Below, piece after piece: positions 14,023 to 22,461 of a stretch of 32,960 nt of DNA. The first letter of the stretch is position 1. Every line of letters begins with the position of its first letter. This DNA is from Leptolyngbya sp. FACHB-8 (GTDB taxonomy: Bacteria; Cyanobacteriota; Cyanobacteriia; Elainellales; Elainellaceae), in the NCBI RefSeq assembly GCF_014695575.1, contig NZ_JACJOO010000026.1:1-32960 (forward strand), given 5' to 3'. A model generated the notes under the pieces. It worked only from the letters and a program-made list of their open reading frames with translations, did not search any database and was not told the DNA's origin. The position numbers and the translations under genes are program-made.

Positions 14023-14733
14023 GGCCCTCCAAGACGTTGCTGGTTGTGTGCTTGATTGTTATTCTAATCAGCACAAATTGGGTCGTGCTAAATAACCGTC
14101 GCGTTGAGCATCTAACCTTGGCGACGGGAGATATGGAGGGAGAGAGCTATATTGTGGGGCAGGCGATCGCCCTACCTTCATTTCCACCGTTATTTCATTC
14201 CTGACTAACAATGGTGGCTTGCTGATCGCGGTAACGACATCCCGGCGGGGAGTCTGGTGGGGCTGTGGGAGTGGTGGCAGCGGCTGAAGCAGCGGGCGGA
14301 TGAGCGGAAGGTAAGGGGCGATCGCTATATTGATGCGGCAATTAGAAGTATGGAAGTTCCGGTAGAAATGGAGTTGGGCGATCGCCAGAACCAAATCCGC
14401 ACTCAGCAAAAAGTTCTGGAACAATTGCTAGTAGAAGCGGCTAATGCTCTAGCGCAGGATCAAATTTCTCAAGAATCCTTCCGTACGTTTAACGATGCGT
14501 ATGAAACAGCTCGTGCAGTTTTACAACGATGTGTGGAAAACATTTCTGAAGACTTATGTGAACAATATATTCAACAGCTCATTGGTCTTCAGCAAGCTTC
14601 CGAAAGTGAATTGTATACCTTATTGCAAACAGTAGAAACGAGCTTGATTAAGAAAGAAATGACACAAACGTCCTTTCGCACCTTTATGGATGCGTATAAG
14701 GCAGCAACAGCAAAGAATGAAAAAAGTATGTAG
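14004..14733 (+). pseudogene. Wreck of a TAXI-family TRAP receptor gene
   Basis: Three reading frames together look like the two ends of one TAXI-type solute receptor. Frame one (14004-14204) gives a membrane anchor and HLTLATGDMEGESYIVGQAIA, the typical TAXI start. The next frame reads a hydrophobic TNNGGLLIAVTTS segment (about 14204-14243). The third (to 14733) reads GLWEWWQRLKQRADERKVRGDRYIDAA followed by a coiled-coil tail of the kind found at the C-terminus of long TAXI proteins. The substrate-binding core (roughly 300 residues) is missing and at least two frameshifts are needed. The last part (14257-14733, GTG start, 158 residues) is open and might still be expressed. Its 5' end overlaps the divergent FtsH-domain gene. 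Confidence 0.55.
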
Positions 14734-14791
14734 CTTGTGTAACCTTACTAATCATGTTAAGGCAGGTGATTCTCACAAAATCTCTAAAAAC

Positions 14792-14836
14792 CAGATTTTT
14801 CAGTATTGGGGCTTCGTCCCAATACCAAAAAATCTG
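14792..14836. terminator. Hairpin terminator after the SLC13-type permease gene
   Basis: The arms beginning CAGATTTTT (14792) and ending AAAAAATCTG (14836) pair over about 21 bases with two mismatches, and the apex is GGGGC-TTC-GTCCC. On the minus strand the stem is followed by GGTTTTTAGAG. It lies 23 bases past the permease stop and after the + strand wreck, so it may end transcription from both sides. Confidence 0.7.
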
Positions 14837-14858
14837 ATTCCGTAGTAAGGAATGTATA

Positions 14859-16217
14859 TCATCCCTTGAAAACTATGAATCGCACTACTAAATAAATGCC
14901 GACCGTGAACAGTTGTAGCACCGTAACGGGCAAACCATAGCGCAGAAAGCCGCGGAAGCTGATGCGACGTCCATGTTGTTCCGAAATTCCGGCAGCCACA
15001 ATGTTGGAAGATGCACCCACTAATGTCCCGTTGCCACCTAGAGTTGCGCCGTACATCATGGCATAGAACAGGGGTAGCACCTCTGGAGGAAACTGGCCTG
15101 TAAAGTCAGGACTGAGCACCTCGGCAGGAGCCAGTCCCACATTCACTACATACTCCTTCAGTAAGGGAACCATGGCAACAACGAGGGGAATATTGGGAAT
15201 CAGACTGGAAATTAATCCAATCAGCACCATCAGAACGATCGCTCCCAATGCGATATTCTGGCCCAGAATAAACGCTAAGACCCTTGATGCATTGCTGATA
15301 ACCCCCGTTTTTTCCAGAGCCCCAATCATTACAAAAGTGCTCATGAAAAAGATGAGGGTACTCCAATCTACATCCCGCAGGATGTTTTGTACGGAGTCAA
15401 TTTTGGTGTGTTGTGTCAGAAGTAGGCAGAGTCCAGCTCCTGTTAACGCGACGGTAGCCGGCGAAACCGGGATCGGAAGGGCCTCTCCAATGACGAAGAA
15501 GATCAGCACAAAGGCGACGATAAGGCTACCGATCACTAGGGTGCGAGGATGATTAATTTGTGGGCGCGGTAGATGTTCGAGGTCATCCAACTGGCGATTC
15601 CAAATTTTGGGAAAGAGCCAGGGCAGAATGAGCGTGATGGTAAGGACGGCGATCACCCCCCCTAAACTCAACTTCATCAAGTAGTCGAGAAACCTGATAT
15701 TGATGGCATCCCCCACAATAAACGTGGCCGGGTCACCCACCAGCGTCAACAAGCCAGCACTATTGGCAACAAAGACCATCAAAATCAGCAGGGGCACAAA
15801 GTTGACATTCAACTCTTCCGCCATAGGGGGAATGAGAGGAGCCAGCAGCATAACTGTTGTTGCGTTAGGCAATACCGCACAGATCGGTGTTGTAATGGCC
15901 ACAATGCCCAGCAGTAGCCGCTTTCCCTGCCCCTTGGCCAGAATGATCATTTGGGTCGCCAGGTACTCAAATACCTTGGTAGGTTCAAACGCCCGCACCA
16001 TCACCATCACCCCAAAAAACAAACCTAGAGTTGCATGGCTGCGGCCGATATAACTAATGGCTTCAGGCAGCGTGAGAATATTGAGCCCAATCAATAGCAT
16101 CGCCCCCAAGTAGGCTGCGATGGTGAGATGAACCCATTCGCCAATAATGACGACTAAAACGCCGACGAAAATTACCAGGGAGGCGATCGCCTGCCAACTA
16201 TCCATATCTATGCCCAT
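14859..16217 (-). CDS. SLC13/ArsB-NhaD-type (CitMHS family) permease
   Basis: 452 residues, about 11-12 membrane helices. Motifs of the ion-transporter superfamily are visible: the paired re-entrant-loop-like segments PNATTVMLLAPLIPPMAEEL and GDPATFIVGDAINI in the first half, and LIPNIPLVVAMVPLL and GATLGGNGTLVGASSNIVAAG in the second half. Family members move dicarboxylates, sulfate, arsenite or exchange Na+ for H+, and the substrate cannot be told from sequence alone. Start read as ATG 16217; ATG 16205, four codons in, is equally possible, and neither has a strong ribosome site. It stands alone, with 356 bases to the upstream minus-strand gene. Confidence 0.88.
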   Translation of the reverse strand: MGIDMDSWQAIASLVIFVGVLVVIIGEWVHLTIAAYLGAMLLIGLNILTLPEAISYIGRSHATLGLFFGVMVMVRAFEPTKVFEYLATQMIILAKGQGKRLLLGIVAITTPICAVLPNATTVMLLAPLIPPMAEELNVNFVPLLILMVFVANSAGLLTLVGDPATFIVGDAINIRFLDYLMKLSLGGVIAVLTITLILPWLFPKIWNRQLDDLEHLPRPQINHPRTLVIGSLIVAFVLIFFVIGEALPIPVSPATVALTGAGLCLLLTQHTKIDSVQNILRDVDWSTLIFFMSTFVMIGALEKTGVISNASRVLAFILGQNIALGAIVLMVLIGLISSLIPNIPLVVAMVPLLKEYVVNVGLAPAEVLSPDFTGQFPPEVLPLFYAMMYGATLGGNGTLVGASSNIVAAGISEQHGRRISFRGFLRYGLPVTVLQLFTVGIYLVVRFIVFKG

Positions 16218-16573
16218 CGAAGGTTAATACAAAAGCGATAGACAGCAGAACAATCAGCTACCGCAGTCAGATGAGCAGTACCCGTGACCCGAACAATGGA
16301 CTCAAAAACTTATCCAACCTGTTCTATCTCAGTGCTGACGGAGTTAGCTGATGGGCTAGAGGTGAGAAATCCTTCTCCCTGCAAGGGCGAGCCCCAAGTA
16401 TTGTTCCTCCATTCCAGGCTGAGCTATCCAAGCCTCAGCCTAGATTAAGCTGACCTACTCTTGAATTCCAAGAAATCTATCACCTTGCTTAAGGTTCGGC
16501 AAGGAAAAAATAGTTAGGGAGGCTTCCAAACGTGTACTGGTACGCAAAGCGCACAAATACACGTTTAGAGTTT
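16218..16573. other. Intergenic stretch between permease and ABC gene
   Basis: Should hold the permease promoter. It contains the hairpin 16528-16566 beside the ABC stop and a weak CCTTGC/GCAAGG pair near 16480-16503. Nothing else is recognised. Confidence 0.45.
16528..16566. terminator. Hairpin after the ABC exporter gene
   Basis: AAACGTGTA (16528-16536) pairs exactly with TACACGTTT (16558-16566), and the inner bases close as GC-AAA-GC. It begins seven bases past the ABC stop codon, so it is a likely transcript end, though no strong T-tract follows. Confidence 0.6.
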
Positions 16574-18322
16574 TTACTGCAACACCTGCTCCAGCGTATG
16601 CTGCTCCCAGAGCACCTGATACAGCCCGCCCTGGGCTAACAACTCGTCGTGGGTGCCCTGTTGGACGATACGACCCTGGTCCATGACAAGGATGCGATCA
16701 GCGATCGCTGCTGCTGCCATCTGGTGCGTAATAAACAAGACCGTTTTGCGCTGAGTGCCTGTTTTGAGATTCTGCAGAATTTGCGTAGCGGTCTGGTTGT
16801 CCACACTGGAGAGGGCGTCGTCCAGGATCAGGATAGGGGCGTCAACCAACAGTGCGCGGGAAAGTGCAGTGCGCTGACGTTGGCCGCCGGAGAGGGTGAT
16901 GCCCCGCTCGCCCACAATGGTCTTGTACTGCTGGGGGAAGTTGAGAATTTCAGGGTGAATTTGGGCTTGTTTCGCCGCTAATTCCACTTCGTCTTGCTCG
17001 GCGCGAGGGTCGCCGTAGCGCACGTTATTTTTGATGGTGGTGCTGAACAGGAAGCTTTCCTGGGGGACATAGGCGATCGCCGACCGCAGATCCCGCAAGC
17101 GAATTTGCGTAATGTCATAGCCATCCACAAAGAGCTGGCCGGGTGCCACATCCAACAGGCGCGGCAGGGCGTTCGCCAGGGTAGATTTGCCAGAACCAAT
17201 GGGACCCACCAGGGCAACGGTCTCTCCTGGCTTCAGAGTGAACTCCACATCCTGGAGAGCGGGAGTGCGGGAGTCGGGGTAACTGAAGGTGAGGTGATGA
17301 GCACTGACCCAACCCCTTACATCTTGAGGATTTAGCCGCACAGCATTAGGGGCATCCTGAACCTTGGGTTCCTCTTGCAGAATGAATTCCACCCGGTCGA
17401 TACTCACTTCCCCTCGCTGGTAAGCCGTGATGGTAAAGCCTAACAGGGCCGTTGGGAAAACGAGCCGCTCTACATAGAGCAGCAGGGCGATAAAATCTCC
17501 AACGCTGAGGCGACCATCGGCGATCGCCCCCGACCCAAACCACAGCACCACCAGCAGGCTCACACTGGCCATTCCACCCAATAGGGGAAATAGGGTTGTA
17601 CGGGTACGGGCCAGGGTCAGGTTGCCTTCCAACAAGCTCTGGTTGCGTTCCCGAAATGCCTCCCGCTCGTTTTCCTCCTGAGCGTAGATTTTAATCAGGG
17701 CCATGCCACTGATGTCTTCCTGAATCAGGTCGCTGAGATTAGAGGTGCGTTGTTGCACATCAAGCTGCTGTTGGCGCAGGCGATCGCTAAATAAATGCAC
17801 CAGGAAAAACATCGCCGGATAGATCGCCAGAGAAGCCAGGGTGAGCTGCACACTAATGGAGAGCATCACGGGTAGGGTAAAGGCATAGGCGAAGATCGTG
17901 TTGACCAGGCTTAATACCGCAAACCCCAGCAGACGGCGCACGTTGTCTACATCACTGGTAGCCCGACTGATTAAATCCCCGGGAGTGTTGGTGACAAAGT
18001 AGGCCGGTTCCATAGTCAGCAGGTGGTTAAAGATGCGCTGCTTCAAATCAAACTCCACCTGTCGCCCCACCCCAAACAGGGAAATACGCGACACCATCCG
18101 CACAACCCACATGCCAGACGCCAGGGCCATGATGATCAGGGAGTAGCGCACCACATCCCCATAGCTAAAGTTGGCTTGTAGCTTGTCCACCCCATTCCGC
18201 AGCACCAGGGGGATGCTAATCCCCAGAAGATTTACCACCAGGAGTGATAGAACACCTGTGAGTGCCGCTTTCCAGTGAGGTCGTAGATACGAACCCAGAA
18301 TGGGTAGTTTTGAACGGGCCAT
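16574..18322 (-). CDS. ABC exporter half-transporter (MsbA/MdlA type)
   Basis: 582 residues: six-helix exporter domain (about 15-305) and ATPase domain (about 335-575). Visible motifs are Walker A GPIGSGKST (373-381), Q-loop Gln421, signature LSGGQ (477-481), Walker B ILILDD (497-502), D-loop ALSSVD and H-loop His533. The residue after Walker B is Asp502, not the usual catalytic Glu. This is seen in one partner of heterodimeric exporters such as MdlA/BmrC types, so it may work with a canonical partner encoded elsewhere. Export of lipid, peptide or drug is possible; the substrate is unknown. Start ATG 18322 has AGGGA seven bases upstream. It lies 38 bases downstream of the YdcF-family gene and is probably co-transcribed with it. 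Confidence 0.93.
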   Translation of the reverse strand: MARSKLPILGSYLRPHWKAALTGVLSLLVVNLLGISIPLVLRNGVDKLQANFSYGDVVRYSLIIMALASGMWVVRMVSRISLFGVGRQVEFDLKQRIFNHLLTMEPAYFVTNTPGDLISRATSDVDNVRRLLGFAVLSLVNTIFAYAFTLPVMLSISVQLTLASLAIYPAMFFLVHLFSDRLRQQQLDVQQRTSNLSDLIQEDISGMALIKIYAQEENEREAFRERNQSLLEGNLTLARTRTTLFPLLGGMASVSLLVVLWFGSGAIADGRLSVGDFIALLLYVERLVFPTALLGFTITAYQRGEVSIDRVEFILQEEPKVQDAPNAVRLNPQDVRGWVSAHHLTFSYPDSRTPALQDVEFTLKPGETVALVGPIGSGKSTLANALPRLLDVAPGQLFVDGYDITQIRLRDLRSAIAYVPQESFLFSTTIKNNVRYGDPRAEQDEVELAAKQAQIHPEILNFPQQYKTIVGERGITLSGGQRQRTALSRALLVDAPILILDDALSSVDNQTATQILQNLKTGTQRKTVLFITHQMAAAAIADRILVMDQGRIVQQGTHDELLAQGGLYQVLWEQHTLEQVLQ

Positions 18323-18360
18323 GAATCAGTCCCTATGAAACAGCCTATGCTCCATCTTGC

Positions 18361-19395
18361 TTAAAAAGAGCCCGGATCGACTACCCAGCCCCGCAGGAAA
18401 TAATAAACAGAAGTCAGATATTCATCTACTACCCGAGTGGTGAGAGCCAGTGCATCTACGTTAGGAATTAGGTCTAACGGGCTAGCCATGAGGCGGCCGC
18501 TTTCCAATTGAAAGGCAAACTGATCCGTAGGTTCGGGTAAAACATCGACATCAAGGCGGGCAAAGGTAGAAGTCGCACGGCTAATGCTCAGTGCGGGAGC
18601 AATCAATATAATCCCATCTGTACCTGGCTGAAAACCACGAGCTACCAGAGCCTCCCGCACACTGACAATGGTGGTGTAGAGGTCGTACCCTTCGGTTTCG
18701 ATCAGAATGCGATTGTTAGGTACCCCTGCCCCTTCCAACAAATTACCAATGGTCTGTACGGCCTGACCCGTTTCCTCATCCGAACGATCTTGAAGTTGTG
18801 GCCCCGCTCCGACAACCACCAGCGGGTCATTCCCCTGGGTGGCCTGAGTAGCATAGAGACGGCCCGCATAGGCTAACCGTGAGGCTAGAGAATTGTTGAA
18901 TCCCTCTTCAACATTGCTGACCTGTACCCGGCTACGGAAAGACGGATCTAAGAGGCCAGTCGGATCCCCAAGAACAACAATGGCTCGAACATTAGCTACC
19001 TGGTTTGCATTAGCGCGTAATGCTTCGGTATCCACAATGGAACGCTCTGCCTGCCCCGCCAACCAGTAAGCCACAATCGGCATGCTGGTAAGAATTAACA
19101 TCAGCAAGGCTGCGACGACGAGATTGGCTGCAATTTTCTTGGTTCCTTCCTTAAGCGACATTAAGAGCAGAAAGATGACCAAGCCCAGGGGCTTAAAGAA
19201 TATGGAGGAGATCATCCCCCAAACCATGGCGACTGTTCCACTCGCGGGAGACAGGAATGCCAATACGACAAAGGTAAAGACAATTAACCCGCCCAGCCAG
19301 GTCAGGTAAGCCCGGGGAATAAATTGGATAAAGACGTACCAAACTATCGCTGCGATTAGCAACCAGAGCAGGATTCGGGTTAGCAGTTCAAACAT
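18361..19395 (-). CDS. YdcF/SanA-type (DUF218) membrane protein
   Basis: 344 residues. About four hydrophobic helices fill residues 5-110, followed by a DUF218-like domain (about 135-310). It has the family strand-loop AIVVLGDP, then RLAYAGRLY, PLVVVGAGPQ, a TEGYDLYTTIVSVREAL segment and LIAPALSISRATSTFARL. Family members have been linked to envelope integrity and vancomycin sensitivity (SanA), but their chemistry is poorly known. The soluble domain is preceded by an unusually long membrane part. First gene of a probable two-gene unit with the ABC exporter. Confidence 0.82.
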   Translation of the reverse strand: MFELLTRILLWLLIAAIVWYVFIQFIPRAYLTWLGGLIVFTFVVLAFLSPASGTVAMVWGMISSIFFKPLGLVIFLLLMSLKEGTKKIAANLVVAALLMLILTSMPIVAYWLAGQAERSIVDTEALRANANQVANVRAIVVLGDPTGLLDPSFRSRVQVSNVEEGFNNSLASRLAYAGRLYATQATQGNDPLVVVGAGPQLQDRSDEETGQAVQTIGNLLEGAGVPNNRILIETEGYDLYTTIVSVREALVARGFQPGTDGIILIAPALSISRATSTFARLDVDVLPEPTDQFAFQLESGRLMASPLDLIPNVDALALTTRVVDEYLTSVYYFLRGWVVDPGSF

Positions 19396-20004
19396 TACGG
19401 CAGCTTCCGCAGGATTGGCTCAACAGACACCCACTATTTTGGCAAGACACGGGTACAACGTTGCAGAAATCTATGCGTCTCCTGGGTATGGGGCGGGATG
19501 ATGGGTGTTGCTGAATGGAGCGATGAAGTGAGAGGTCATGAGTGCCCTATGCCGCAGCGGGGAAAGGAACTTACTTGTAACTGTTTGTGAAAATGAAATG
19601 TGTCGCTCTGTCAGGGGATATGAAGTTTCCTGATCGGGGCTTTTCCCTTAAAGGGATGGGTGTTAGTTTAAATGCAAGGCACAAGACAAGTTTTGAAAAC
19701 AACCCCCGGAATCATGCCTGTGCCTCCTGCTTTGATTCCAGCGTGACGGTAGGTTAACAAATACATCATTCAATAATAGGAGTGATTCAGTTTTCTTGAT
19801 TGCTGTTATCAACATCCTCAGATGACAGGGCAAGAGCTCGATCCTCATATCTCACCGTCTCCTTAAGAGATGGATGTATTGCTAGCTGAACCCGTTGCGA
19901 TTTTGTAAACCCCTAGTTGATTTACCCTATCTAAACGACTGCTAACGGCAACATAACTCCATCGTTGCTAAAGCTGATACCGTTCAGTAAAGCCTAATCC
20001 CGGG

Positions 20005-20026
20005 AGCCTGGTGTAACAACCAGGCT
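20005..20026 (+). terminator. Short hairpin, terminator-like
   Basis: AGCCTGGT (20005-20012) pairs with ACCAGGCT (20019-20026) around a six-base loop, followed by TCTTGTGG. GC-rich stem and short T-containing tail. What transcript it would end is not clear, because no + strand gene lies just upstream. Confidence 0.45.
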
Positions 20027-20066
20027 TCTTGTGGTATTGGCGTGACTGTTACCTCAGAGGTCAATT

Positions 20067-20121
20067 CCCCAATTTCCATAGTAGGCGACACGCTCTTTAC
20101 CCCTCGCTATGGAAGTTGGGG
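20067..20121 (+). terminator. 15-bp hairpin followed by TTTT
   Basis: CCCCAATTTCCATAG (20067-20081) pairs with CTATGGAAGTTGGGG (20107-20121) with one mismatch, and TTTTATATT follows on +. It could end a + strand transcript arising in the gene-free region. Confidence 0.55.
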
Positions 20122-20157
20122 TTTTATATTGCAAGCCTCGATACAGGACAAAACTTT

Positions 20158-20216
20158 CAAACCCAATTTTTTCCCTTGTGGGAGCTTTGTTTCCACAAGG
20201 AAAAAAATTGGGTTTG
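20158..20216. repeat. 24-bp inverted repeat, one mismatch
   Basis: The arm starting CAAACCCAATTTTTTCCC at 20158 pairs with the arm ending AAATTGGGTTTG at 20216 around an 11-base loop (GAGCTTTGTTT). Part of the hairpin cluster. Confidence 0.75.
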
Positions 20217-20304
20217 AGAGGTAGTTTGATTTTTTGTTCCGTTTCAAATGAGCTATCAAAAAGCTTTTGAGACATAAGCTTACTCACATCTTGCAGCTTT
20301 CTAA

Positions 20305-20375
20305 AACCAAACCCCAGAAGCCCTATTTTTCATGCATGTAAAGCATATGAAAAATAGGGCTTCTGGGGTTTGGTT
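20305..20375. repeat. Perfect 29-bp inverted repeat
   Basis: Arms 20305-20333 and 20347-20375 are exact reverse complements of 29 bases, starting AACCAAACCCCAGAAGCCC, around a 13-base loop that itself begins and ends with GCAT. Second-longest perfect palindrome in the window. Confidence 0.85.
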
Positions 20376-20744
20376 CACAATCCAAGCTTACTTTTCTGAA
20401 CTTTCCTGAACTCATGATCTTACCTGAATCCATACTTTCCTGTAAGGACAGCTCAAATATTTTCCCGTATCGTTAGAAATATCAGAAATTGCTCAATGAA
20501 AGGCATTGTTTTGAATAGCTAAATTCCTAAACTTTCCCGTACACGTGAGCGATTGTTTCTCTGTCAAGTGCTGAATTAGCTCCGCAAGTTCAGTCTAATT
20601 TCTTATGAGAACTGTGTTTTTGAGTAATCGTTATTGTTGTTAAGTGATCAAGACCTATTTTCTTCTGTGCTGAGCTTATAGAAAGTAACGTCTTAAGTTT
20701 TGAATTTTTAGTTCAATTTCTATTATCTGTAGGAGATTAGTTTA

Positions 20745-21170
20745 ATGAGGCGATCGCCATTACTCTACTCAGTTGTCATTCTTCTAAATGTTGGGACTTG
20801 GTTTTCACCTTGGGCATTGAAATGGCCCGCAACTCAAGCAATGCCTGTAACGGCTACGAAGGATATTGCCATTGATGAAAGCGGGTATGTCCGGGATTAC
20901 GGCACCATCATGGGTCAAATTGATAGCAGTGGCTATGTACGAGATGCCTACGGTAGTATCGTTGGGCGCATTGACTCCGTTGGTTATGTTCGCAGTGCCG
21001 ATGATGCCATTATTGGGCAGCTCGATAGTAGTGGCTATATTCGCAATAGCGATGGCAGTATTGTGGCTCAAATTGATAGTAGTGGTTATCTCCGTGATGG
21101 GAGTGGTAATCGGGTCACCAGTAACCCTGTTAGCCCAAATCTAGCTCTGTTTCTAACCTTTTTTCAATAA
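20745..21170 (+). CDS. Secreted 17-residue-repeat protein (beta-flower-like)
   Basis: 141 residues. An N-terminal signal peptide (MRRSPLLYSVVILLNVGTWF..., cleavage possibly near residue 32) is followed by five repeats of 16-17 residues (about 43-123) with the pattern (I/L)DSSGY(V/I/L)R-DGSI(V/I)GQ. Such G-rich repeats match the small 'beta-flower' proteins with 4- or 5-fold symmetry known from structural work. No enzymatic motif is present and the function is unknown. The last residues (SPNLALFLTFFQ) are hydrophobic. Start ATG 20745 has AGGAG nine bases upstream. The TPR gene follows 168 bases later on the same strand. Confidence 0.75.
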   Translation: MRRSPLLYSVVILLNVGTWFSPWALKWPATQAMPVTATKDIAIDESGYVRDYGTIMGQIDSSGYVRDAYGSIVGRIDSVGYVRSADDAIIGQLDSSGYIRNSDGSIVAQIDSSGYLRDGSGNRVTSNPVSPNLALFLTFFQ

Positions 21171-21338
21171 GGAATTTATAGCTATTGGGATTGCTTAAGT
21201 ATCTCAAAAATTACGTCGGTCTCTGTTATAGCTTCCCCTAATAAATCCCTCCTATTCCTATTTAAATAGCTCCTTCTGAGCTGTTTTGCCTCGTTTATCT
21301 ACATCCCTTTGTACTTCAACCTGTAAGGATTCATTATC

Positions 21339-22352
21339 ATGACCTCTGAACTGTATCCCTCCAAGCCTCAGCCATCCAAATCCAAATCCATTTTTCGCCG
21401 GGTTGTGGAGTTAGGATTAGTCGTCTTATTTGGCAACATGGCCTTCAATAGTTACCTCAGCTATTCGCGTTTTAATAAAGCAGAGGTTGCTTTTCAGGCA
21501 CAGGACTGTGCAGCGGCTATTCCCTATCTAGATCGTGTCATTGAGGCAGGTGGTTTTCTGAATCCCGTTAACCCTGCCATTGCCATGAAAGATGAGTGCA
21601 ATCTGCTGACCCAAGTGATCGCAGCTCAGGCCGGCAGCGACGCCCCTGCTAGTTTAGTGGTGACTCATGATTACCTCACGGCCTACCCCAACAGCATCCA
21701 TGTCGATGTAATTCGCCAACACAGCGTTGAAAAGGTGGAGGCGATTAAACCAGACGCCTTGGCTACAACGGGGGTGTGCGATCGCCTGAACGGCCTGCGT
21801 GCCCACCAATTAGTGCCCCAATCTCCTGATATGACCCCTGCCTTAGGCTATGCCTGTGGGGAACACTACCTGTCTAAGCAAGAGTATGGGAAAGCGATCG
21901 CCAGCTACCAACTGGTGGAACAGAACTACCCCAAACATGAGTTGTTGCCGCAGATTGAGGCTGGTTTGGCAAAAGCTATGGTGGCCCAGGCTGAGGCGGC
22001 AGGAGCGGGTAACATTCCTCAACCCGGTCGCAGTGGTCGTGCGCCTGCTGGCAGCACTGTCGTTGTCATCCAAAACGATTCCCCTGAGCCGATGAAAATC
22101 GTGTTCTCTGGGCCAGAAGGCCGGATTGAAACCCTGGAAGCCTGTACGAATTGTCAGGCTTTTCTGGAGGCGTCAATCCCTGACGGTTGCCCAAAACTTG
22201 GGCCGGTAGGAGTTTATACCCTCAAACCGGGGGATTACAGCGTGGTGATCTCATCTTCCAGTGATACCTCCATCACCCCCTTCACAGGTAGCTGGAGTTT
22301 GCGTAACCGGACGGAGTACAGCAGTTGTTTCTACACTGTGCAACAGTCTTAG
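21339..22352 (+). CDS. Membrane-anchored TPR-like protein with Cys-containing beta domain
   Basis: 337 residues. One membrane helix (about 22-42) follows a short basic, serine/proline-rich tail. Then come TPR-like helices (FNKAEVAFQAQDCAAAIPYLDRVIE about 45-70; YGKAIASYQLVEQNYPKHELLPQIEAGLAKA about 185-215). After a Gly/Pro-rich linker (PQPGRSGRAPAGS), the last 100 residues look like a beta-sandwich with several Cys (EACTNCQAF, DGCPKLGPVG, YSSCFYTV) and KPGDYSVVISSSSDTSITPF. The Cys may form disulfides outside the cytoplasm. I know of no assigned function for this architecture. Start ATG 21339 has AAGGA nine bases upstream. Confidence 0.7.
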   Translation: MTSELYPSKPQPSKSKSIFRRVVELGLVVLFGNMAFNSYLSYSRFNKAEVAFQAQDCAAAIPYLDRVIEAGGFLNPVNPAIAMKDECNLLTQVIAAQAGSDAPASLVVTHDYLTAYPNSIHVDVIRQHSVEKVEAIKPDALATTGVCDRLNGLRAHQLVPQSPDMTPALGYACGEHYLSKQEYGKAIASYQLVEQNYPKHELLPQIEAGLAKAMVAQAEAAGAGNIPQPGRSGRAPAGSTVVVIQNDSPEPMKIVFSGPEGRIETLEACTNCQAFLEASIPDGCPKLGPVGVYTLKPGDYSVVISSSSDTSITPFTGSWSLRNRTEYSSCFYTVQQS

Positions 22353-22390
22353 CATCAGGGGAGTGGGGAGCGGCGCTCTCTCCCTGCCAA

Positions 22391-22445
22391 ACCCAAACAT
22401 CCGATTTTGCAGTCACAACGTGGCTGCAAAATCGGATGTTTGGGT
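22391..22445. terminator. 22-bp perfect hairpin between convergent genes
   Basis: Arms 22391-22412 and 22424-22445 are exact reverse complements, and the inner TCAC/GTGG extends the stem to an AAC loop with one wobble. It lies between the 3' ends of the TPR gene (+) and the response regulator gene (-), so it can serve as a two-way boundary. No T-tract follows on either side. Confidence 0.65.
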
Positions 22446-22461
22446 GCAAAACTTGCTCAGG

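Larger units (their letters stand above)
19396..20744. other. 1.35-kb gene-free region with a hairpin cluster
   Basis: No supportable protein gene. The open frames near 20029-20287 read through the palindromes. From 20005 to 20375 four inverted repeats follow one another. The left part (19396-20000) shows only weak pairs and a segment (19508-19532) resembling 8711-8735. The right part (20386-20560) has imperfectly repeated CTTTCCTGAACT-like words. A small RNA gene could be hidden here, but I recognise none of the conserved cyanobacterial RNAs. Confidence 0.5.
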
